Assembly: GCA_964356295.1 (NCBI GenBank) | Contig: CAYHHE010000106.1 | Coordinates: forward strand, 1-6,933 | Source: CAVQGZ01 sp964356295 | GTDB lineage: Bacteria; Actinomycetota; Actinomycetes; Jiangellales; Jiangellaceae | Reading direction: 5' to 3' | DNA length: 6,933 nucleotides | Part shown: positions 1 through 6,933 of the stretch, piece by piece | Layout of the letters: each line of letters begins with the position of its first letter | How positions within the stretch are numbered: the stretch's first letter is position 1 | Notes under the pieces: generated by a model | Databases searched by the model: none | Told to the model about the DNA's origin: nothing | What the model saw: only the letters and a program-made list of their open reading frames with translations | Position numbers and translations under genes: made by a program

Positions 1-8
1 ATCGCCAT
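1..8 (-). CDS. Start of a truncated gene, probably grpE (nucleotide exchange factor)
   Basis: Only the first eight bases of the coding sequence, ATG GCG AT, are inside the window, so the protein cannot be identified from its own sequence. The start is well supported: AAGGAGGT lies 7 nt upstream on the minus strand (positions 16-23). The gene follows dnaK on the same strand after 80 nt. In actinobacteria dnaK is nearly always followed by grpE, dnaJ and hspR in one operon, so grpE is the expected identity. GrpE releases ADP from DnaK in the chaperone cycle. The identity is inference from gene order; the presence of a translation start is read directly from the sequence. Confidence 0.55.
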
Positions 9-15
9 GACCAAC

Positions 16-23
16 ACCTCCTT
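16..23 (-). promoter_or_regulatory. Ribosome binding site of the gene after dnaK
   Basis: The minus strand reads AAGGAGGT, a full match to the anti-Shine-Dalgarno sequence, 7 nt before an ATG ending at position 8. It is the main evidence that a gene starts at the left edge of the window. Confidence 0.8.
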
Positions 24-39
24 GGGGTGTGCTGTTCTG

Positions 40-74
40 CGGCGGACGGCGCCGGCGTCAGCGGCCGTCCGCCG
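40..74 (-). repeat. Intercistronic stem-loop between dnaK and the next gene
   Basis: CGGCGGACGGC (40-50) is the exact reverse complement of GCCGTCCGCCG (64-74). This gives an 11-bp GC-rich stem with a 13-nt loop, starting 14 nt after the dnaK stop codon. No run of T follows on the minus strand, and a strong ribosome binding site lies only 16 nt further on, so a full intrinsic terminator is unlikely. A partial attenuator, or an RNA-stabilising hairpin at the dnaK 3' end, would fit the need for more DnaK than GrpE. That role is inference; the stem is read directly. Confidence 0.7.
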
Positions 75-88
75 GTGTCTCCTGATGC

Positions 89-1939
<1,851 letters not shown>

Positions 1940-1946
1940 GTGCAGG

Positions 1947-1953
1947 TCTCCTT
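1947..1953 (-). promoter_or_regulatory. Ribosome binding site of dnaK
   Basis: The minus strand reads AAGGAGA, 7 nt before the dnaK ATG. It decides the start in favour of position 1939 over the in-frame ATG at 2068. Confidence 0.85.
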
Positions 1954-2004
1954 GTCTGTGTGGCTCCGACGTGTCGTCGAGGCATGTCGTGGCAAGCGTC
2001 CACT

Positions 2005-2017
2005 CTGGCACTGCCAG
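2005..2017. repeat. 13-bp palindrome in the dnaK leader
   Basis: CTGGCA-C-TGCCAG is a perfect 6-1-6 inverted repeat between the HAIR-like operator and the dnaK start. A second small one, GACGG-TT-CCGTC, lies at 2031-2042. Either could be a protein site or a small hairpin in the leader RNA. Neither matches a heat-shock element I know (it is not CIRCE). Confidence 0.4.
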
Positions 2018-2048
2018 CGTCGTCCGCAACGACGGTTCCGTCAATCTA

Positions 2049-2069
2049 GTTGAGTCTAGTGCACTCAAC
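2049..2069 (-). promoter_or_regulatory. HAIR-like operator (HspR binding site) of the dnaK operon
   Basis: GTTGAGT (2049-2055) and ACTCAAC (2063-2069) form a perfect 7-bp inverted repeat separated by 7 nt. The known HAIR consensus is CTTGAGT-N7-ACTCAAG, so 6 of 7 bases match in each arm and the deviating outer base is compensated symmetrically. In Streptomyces and mycobacteria HspR, with DnaK as co-repressor, binds such sites to shut off the dnaK operon outside stress. It lies 109 bp upstream of the dnaK ATG. The promoter should overlap or adjoin it: TTGAGT on the minus strand (2063-2068) resembles a -35 box and TAGATT (2043-2048) a -10 box, but the 14-nt spacing between them is short, so I do not assign promoter boxes. 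Confidence 0.85.
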
Positions 2070-2122
2070 CGATGTGGGGGCCGGTCTGTTCCCGCCAGGT
2101 CCGCTCCGCGTGGTGTCGTCCA

Positions 2123-2158
2123 CCCGCCCCGCCAAACGCCCCCGCCCCGCCAAACGCC
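2123..2158. repeat. Perfect 18-bp tandem duplication
   Basis: The unit CCCGCCCCGCCAAACGCC occurs at 2123-2140 and again without a gap at 2141-2158, with no mismatch. It lies about 55 bp upstream of the HAIR-like operator with respect to dnaK. It may simply be a slippage duplication, and no function is evident. Confidence 0.8.
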
Positions 2159-2162
2159 CGCC

Positions 2163-2247
2163 GATCTTGACGTTACGACCGATTCCCTGGGCGATCTTGA
2201 CGCTACGGCCGACCATCACCCGGGCATTCGGCGTTTCCGTCAAGATC
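2163..2247. repeat. Three-copy GATCTTGACG motif (two direct, one inverted) with stem potential
   Basis: The 20-bp copies at 2163-2182 and 2193-2212 (plus) and 2228-2247 (minus) all share GATCTTGACG at one end, an A at position 13 and CCGA at the other end; the two direct copies differ at only two positions. Copy 2 and the inverted copy form a perfect 12-bp inverted repeat (2191-2202 with 2238-2249, 35-nt loop). Copy 1 can pair with the same inverted copy over 11 bp (2162-2172 with 2238-2248), so the two foldings exclude each other. In the glgP transcript this starts about 70 nt after the stop codon. It could be a factor-independent 3' stem, a protein-binding array, or a local cluster of a genome-wide interspersed repeat. 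The sequence alone does not decide. Confidence 0.75.
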
Positions 2248-2316
2248 GCGCCGGGTGGGCGGGCGCGCCCGGACGAGGGGCCGTGGGGACGGGGAGGTTT
2301 CTGCCTAGCCTTCGGC

Positions 2317-4785
<2,469 letters not shown>

Positions 4786-4793
4786 GCGACGGG

Positions 4794-4822
4794 ACGGTAC
4801 CTGTGGGCGAGGCATCGCTCGA
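4794..4822 (-). promoter_or_regulatory. Probable leaderless promoter of glgP
   Basis: On the minus strand TACCGT (4794-4799) fits the actinobacterial -10 pattern TANNNT and is followed by 8 nt and then the glgP ATG. TCGAGC (4817-4822) is a weak -35 candidate at 17-bp spacing. No Shine-Dalgarno sequence lies before the ATG, so transcription probably starts at or next to the start codon. The call rests on pattern and spacing only. Confidence 0.5.
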
Positions 4823-4832
4823 CGCGGCCACA

Positions 4833-4861
4833 TGAACGTTCGCATGGTGTTCGCCTACGCT
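4833..4861 (+). promoter_or_regulatory. Probable leaderless promoter of the membrane microprotein
   Basis: TACGCT (4856-4861) is a TANNNT -10 box followed by 6 nt and a GTG start codon at 4868. TGAACG (4833-4838) at 17-bp spacing is a weak -35 box and overlaps the 8-bp palindrome GAACGTTC (4834-4841). GTTCGC occurs at 4838-4843 and again at 4849-4854, one helical turn apart. The promoter is divergent from that of glgP, with the two -10 boxes about 57 bp apart, so the two could be co-regulated. Confidence 0.5.
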
Positions 4862-4867
4862 GGCCCG

Positions 4868-5014
4868 GTGCTGGCTGGAATGCGCGATCGCACCGGCGGT
4901 CCCAGGACCCGCTACCGGCTGCTCGCGCTTCTCGTCGCCCTCGGCCTGCTGCTCGCGGCGGCACCGGTCATCATCCCGTTGCTCTCCAGCCTGCTCAGCG
5001 GCCTGCGCGGCTGA
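4868..5014 (+). CDS. Small single-pass membrane protein (48 aa, unknown function)
   Basis: I do not recognise this protein. From a GTG at 4868 it has 48 residues: a short N-terminus rich in basic residues (MRDRTGGPRTRYR at 5-17), then about 26 mostly hydrophobic residues from LLALLVALGLLLAAA to IIPLLSSLLSGL, and a short RG end. It looks like an anchored peptide with its N-terminus inside by the positive-inside rule. About 42 of 48 codons end in G or C, as expected for a real gene here. It fills most of the gap between glgP and the TetR gene. The GTG is preferred because a TACGCT -10 box lies 6 nt upstream. Alternatives are the ATGs at 4832 (60 aa) and 4880 (44 aa); none has a clear ribosome binding site. 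Its stop lies 20 bp inside the 3' end of the convergent regulator gene. Confidence 0.6.
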   Translation: MLAGMRDRTGGPRTRYRLLALLVALGLLLAAAPVIIPLLSSLLSGLRG

Positions 5015-5813
5015 TTCCGGCCTCGGCGAGCGGCCTGTCAGTCAGGGCCTTCGCGTCGGGGCCAAGGCCGATGAGCTCCACGAGACGGTCGAGCTCGTGC
5101 TCGAAGAACGGATGCTCAGCGGCTCGCTCGTCCACGATGACGTTGTGGCGGTGGCCGAACAGATCGAATGACACCGCGCCGAACAGGTACGTCCAGCTCA
5201 TGAGGGCACGCACGACCAGGTCCGGCGGCGGCGGGCTGCCGTCCTGCGCGGCAAACGCCTCGAGCGCCGGGCTCATCGTGGCCAGCGCCTCGGGTGGGAC
5301 GACGCGACCGTCCGGGTGCAGACGTCCCGAGGCGAGGCCGTCCCGGATGATCCGGATGAGCAGCGCCGGCACCCGAGTGGCGGACGGGATCGTCGTCTCC
5401 GGCGCCCGGTAGCCGGGGACCGGCGAGCCGTAGATGAGGGCGTACTCGTGCTCATGCTCGACCGCCCACCGTCGCACCGCCCGGGCCACTGCCCGGAAGC
5501 GGCCGTCGAGGTCCTCGCGGGGAACGGCATGCTCGGCAGCCTCGGCCGCCGCGCCCATGGAGTCGTAGGCGCTGACGATCAGGCGGGTGAGCAGGTCGTC
5601 CCGGCTCGGGACGTAGCGGTAGAGCGCTGAGGACACCATGCCGAGGTCCCTGGCCACAGCGCGCAGCGACAGGCCGGCCGCGCCATCGGTGGACAGGTGA
5701 CGCCGGGCGGTGTCCATGATCTCCCGGGTGATCTCGGCGCGTGCCCGTTCGCGGGCACCCGCGACGCGCGAGCCCTGAGCCGTCGCGGGAGTCACGAAGC
5801 CATCATGCCACAT
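4995..5813 (-). CDS. TetR/AcrR-family transcriptional regulator (WHG-type C-terminal domain)
   Basis: The 272-residue protein has an N-terminal TetR DNA-binding domain (about 24-83): helix 1 RAEITREIMDTARRHLSTDG, then the helix-turn-helix LSLRAVARDLGMVSSALYRYVPSRDDLL (48-75). The ligand domain contains YALIYGSPVPGYRAP (124-138), the signature of the TetR C-terminal WHG domain, and a late WTYLFGAVSFDLFGH segment (207-221). Such proteins are dimeric repressors released by small hydrophobic ligands. The ATG at 5813 is chosen because AGAGG lies 7 nt upstream on the minus strand. A GTG at 5795, 6 nt after CATGAT, is a possible leaderless alternative; longer frames would run into the divergent gene. 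The divergent SDR gene 127 bp away, and palindromes in that gap, suggest that it represses this neighbour and itself. The ligand is unknown. Confidence 0.92.
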   Translation of the reverse strand: MWHDGFVTPATAQGSRVAGARERARAEITREIMDTARRHLSTDGAAGLSLRAVARDLGMVSSALYRYVPSRDDLLTRLIVSAYDSMGAAAEAAEHAVPREDLDGRFRAVARAVRRWAVEHEHEYALIYGSPVPGYRAPETTIPSATRVPALLIRIIRDGLASGRLHPDGRVVPPEALATMSPALEAFAAQDGSPPPPDLVVRALMSWTYLFGAVSFDLFGHRHNVIVDERAAEHPFFEHELDRLVELIGLGPDAKALTDRPLAEAGISRAGR

Positions 5814-5820
5814 GCAAAGA

Positions 5821-5825
5821 CCTCT
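5821..5825 (-). promoter_or_regulatory. Ribosome binding site of the TetR-family gene
   Basis: The minus strand reads AGAGG, 7 nt before the ATG at 5813. It supports that ATG over the GTG six codons downstream. Confidence 0.55.
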
Positions 5826-5830
5826 GCTCT

Positions 5831-5861
5831 GAACTCGGAGCGCCGCTCTTGACACGAGTTC
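5831..5861. repeat. Inverted repeat GAACTCG-N17-CGAGTTC in the divergent promoter region
   Basis: GAACTCG (5831-5837) and CGAGTTC (5855-5861) are exact reverse complements and straddle the TTGACA -35 box. Other imperfectly nested repeats share the region: CCGCTC (5843-5848) with GAGCGG (5862-5867), and CTGCTCT (5824-5830) with AGAGCAG (5883-5889). The density of inverted repeats fits a repressor-controlled intergenic region, but which arms are bound cannot be read from sequence. Confidence 0.55.
5838..5848. promoter_or_regulatory. Candidate TetR-family operator 1 (GAGCnnnGCTC)
   Basis: GAGCG-C-CGCTC is a perfect 11-bp palindrome abutting the -35 box TTGACA at 5849. The same GAGCnnnGCTC pattern recurs at 5884-5894. 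Binding here would block polymerase at the SDR promoter and lies just upstream of the regulator's own gene. Confidence 0.5.
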
Positions 5862-5877
5862 GAGCGGATGACACTCT
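5849..5877 (+). promoter_or_regulatory. Probable promoter of the SDR-family gene
   Basis: TTGACA (5849-5854) is a perfect -35 hexamer. At 17-bp spacing, CACTCT (5872-5877) is a weak -10 box, keeping only the second-position A and final T. Transcription would begin near 5884, leaving a leader of roughly 57 nt. The -35 is persuasive, the -10 less so. Confidence 0.5.
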
Positions 5878-5883
5878 GAACGA

Positions 5884-5894
5884 GAGCAGTGCTC
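5884..5894. promoter_or_regulatory. Candidate TetR-family operator 2 (GAGCnnnGCTC)
   Basis: GAGCA-G-TGCTC is a perfect 11-bp palindrome at the predicted transcription start of the SDR gene, 46 bp centre to centre from the matching palindrome at 5838-5848. A pair of like sites flanking a promoter is typical of a local TetR repressor. Confidence 0.5.
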
Positions 5895-5905
5895 ACGCTT
5901 TGGAG

Positions 5906-5928
5906 CGATAGCCCAAGATCGATAGCCC
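5906..5928 (+). repeat. 9-bp direct repeat in the SDR leader
   Basis: CGATAGCCC occurs at 5906-5914 and 5920-5928, a 14-bp period, just before the ribosome binding site. It could be chance, slippage or a regulatory element. Confidence 0.5.
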
Positions 5929-5929
5929 C

Positions 5930-5937
5930 AGGAGGAG
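5930..5937 (+). promoter_or_regulatory. Ribosome binding site of the SDR-family gene
   Basis: AGGAGGAG precedes the ATG at 5941 by 3 nt, or by 5 nt counted from the AGGAGG core. It is strong and fixes the start. Confidence 0.85.
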
Positions 5938-5940
5938 ATC

Positions 5941-6882
5941 ATGAGCCACCACCTCGTCGTCGGAGCCGGCCCCATCGGTACCTCGACCGCGCGCCTGCTC
6001 GCCGCCGGCGGGGAGTCGGTGGCGCTGGTGTCGCGCTCCGGCACTGGTCCGGACGAGCCGGGCATCAGCCGCATCCGGGCGGACGCCGCTGACGCTGCCC
6101 GCATGCGCGAGCTGGCCCAGGGGGCGGTCGCGGTCTACAACGCTGTCAACCCGCCCTACCACCGCTGGCCGCAGGAGTGGCCACCGATCGCGTCCTCGCT
6201 GCTGGGCGCGGCCGAGCAGGCCGGCGCAGTGCTGGCCACGGTGTCGAACCTCTACGGGTACGGCCCCGTGGACCGCCCGATGACCGAGGACCTCCCGCTG
6301 ACCGCGACCGGGACCAAGGGTCGCGTACGGGCCGCCATGTTCACCGAGGCCCTCGCAGCGCACCAGGCAGGACGGGTGCGGGTGAGCGAGGTGCGCGCCT
6401 CGGACTACGTCGGTCCGGGCGCGGAGAGCCACCTCGGCGAGCGGGTCATCCCCAAGCTGCTGGCCGGGAAGCGAGTGTCGGTCATCGGCAGCCCCGACCA
6501 GCCGCACACCTGGACCTACACCGGCGACGTGGCCCGCCTGCTCGTGGTCGTCGCGCGGGACGAGCGCGCCTGGGGCCGCGCCTGGCACGTGCCGTCCAAC
6601 CCGCCGCGAACGCAGCGCGAGGCCGTGGACGACCTCGCGCGCGCGGCCGGTGTCGAGCCCGTGCGAGTCGGCTCGGTGCCCTCGATCGCCCTGGGCACCC
6701 TCGGCTTGGTCAACCCGACCATCCGCGAGCTGCGGGAGACCCGGTACCAGTTCGACCGGCCCTTCGTCCTGGACTCCAGCGACGCTCAGCGCACATTCGA
6801 CCTCGCGCCGACCCCGTGGCTAGAGGTGCTCCAGGTCACGCTGAGGTCCTACGGCTGGTCCGAGACCCGCTCGGCTGCCTAG
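5941..6882 (+). CDS. NAD-dependent epimerase/dehydratase-like protein (atypical extended SDR)
   Basis: The 313-residue protein begins with a Rossmann nucleotide-binding fold: HLVVGAGPIGTSTARLLAAGG (4-24) contains the GxGxxG pattern, followed by a second strand SVALVSRS (26-33). An acidic segment RADAADAARM (46-55) and the chain AVYNAVNPPYHRW (64-76) fit the cofactor site, and LATVSNLYGYGP (98-109) is the usual catalytic-serine strand. The segment ASDYVGPGAES (153-163) and the TWTYTGDVARLLVVV stretch (190-204) are typical of epimerase/dehydratase-family proteins. The family's Tyr-xxx-Lys pair is not recognisable: where it is expected the protein reads TGTKGRVRAAM (123-133). It may therefore be a reductase with altered chemistry or a non-catalytic NAD(P)-binding protein. 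Substrate unknown. It lies divergent from, and is probably controlled by, the TetR-family gene. No partner gene follows within the window. Confidence 0.88.
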   Translation: MSHHLVVGAGPIGTSTARLLAAGGESVALVSRSGTGPDEPGISRIRADAADAARMRELAQGAVAVYNAVNPPYHRWPQEWPPIASSLLGAAEQAGAVLATVSNLYGYGPVDRPMTEDLPLTATGTKGRVRAAMFTEALAAHQAGRVRVSEVRASDYVGPGAESHLGERVIPKLLAGKRVSVIGSPDQPHTWTYTGDVARLLVVVARDERAWGRAWHVPSNPPRTQREAVDDLARAAGVEPVRVGSVPSIALGTLGLVNPTIRELRETRYQFDRPFVLDSSDAQRTFDLAPTPWLEVLQVTLRSYGWSETRSAA

Positions 6883-6933
6883 CCCGAAGTTACGGCCGCT
6901 GGTCGGCTTGTTGCGGGGGTTGACCTGCGGGTT

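Larger units (their letters stand above)
2070..2316. other. Non-coding region between glgP and dnaK
   Basis: This 247-bp stretch must contain the glgP 3' untranslated region and the upstream side of the dnaK control region. I see no convincing gene. Frames open through it are extensions of dnaK or shadows of glgP with no ribosome binding site. It holds the 18-bp tandem repeat and the three-copy GATCTTGACG motif listed separately. No hairpin with a following T-tract is present, so the end of glgP transcription is not marked by a standard intrinsic terminator. Confidence 0.6.

Noticed and set aside
1940..2068. 43-codon N-terminal extension of dnaK
   Set aside because: The upstream ATG lies inside the HAIR-like operator, the extension has no Hsp70 similarity, and the internal ATG at 1939 has a strong ribosome binding site and gives the canonical DnaK N-terminus.
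2191..2249. 12-bp inverted repeat read as an intrinsic terminator of glgP
   Set aside because: The loop of 35 nt is long and no T-tract follows on either strand, so it does not meet the standard pattern; it is reported only as a repeat with stem potential.
4834..4841. GAACGTTC as a LexA/SOS box
   Set aside because: The actinobacterial SOS box has GAAC and GTTC separated by four bases; here the half-sites overlap directly, so it does not fit.
5814..6104. 97-codon N-terminal extension of the TetR-family protein
   Set aside because: It overlaps the ribosome binding site and 5' coding region of the divergent SDR gene and has low-complexity composition; the ATG at 5813 gives a normal TetR N-terminus.
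6883..6933. Right-edge sequence after the SDR gene
   Set aside because: It is 51 bp with a minor GGGTT repetition and a TTGACC hexamer, with no start codon and ribosome binding site pair, no terminator hairpin and no RNA gene that I can support.

Overview
The window reads as chromosomal DNA from a high-GC Gram-positive bacterium (Actinomycetota). Support comes from the strong G/C bias at third codon positions, a DnaK of actinobacterial type, an HspR/HAIR-type inverted repeat upstream of dnaK instead of a CIRCE element, and two probable leaderless promoters with a TANNNT -10 box placed 6-8 nt before the start codon. I cannot assign a genus from sequence alone.

Layout, left to right. Positions 1-8 (minus strand) hold the first bases of a gene preceded by a perfect Shine-Dalgarno sequence; by the conserved actinobacterial order dnaK-grpE-dnaJ-hspR this is probably grpE. 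Next comes an 80-nt gap with a strong 11-bp stem, then dnaK (89-1939, minus). The dnaK leader contains small palindromes and ends at a perfect 7-7-7 HAIR-like operator (2049-2069). The 247-nt stretch from 2070 to 2316 has no convincing gene. It holds an 18-bp tandem duplication and three copies of a GATCTTGACG-based motif, two direct and one inverted, able to form alternative stems in the 3' region of the glgP transcript. Then comes glgP (2317-4785, minus), a complete glycogen/maltodextrin phosphorylase.

The gap between glgP and the next large gene (4786-4994) carries a divergent pair of probable leaderless promoters. One serves glgP. The other serves a 48-residue single-pass membrane microprotein (4868-5014, plus) that matches no family I recognise. 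Its 3' end overlaps the 3' end of a convergent TetR-family regulator (4995-5813, minus) by 20 bp. The regulator is divergent from an atypical extended-SDR NAD(P)-binding protein (5941-6882, plus). The 127-bp region between them has a perfect TTGACA -35 box, two matching GAGCnnnGCTC palindromes on either side of the promoter, and longer inverted repeats. This is the classic arrangement of a local repressor controlling its neighbour.

The genes form three unrelated modules: heat-shock chaperone, glycogen breakdown, and a regulator/oxidoreductase pair. There is no mobile element, tRNA, rRNA or CRISPR array. No clearly new multi-gene system is visible. The most worthwhile items are the leaderless microprotein, the three-copy intergenic motif, the paired operator candidates, and the SDR protein that lacks the usual Tyr-xxx-Lys catalytic pair.
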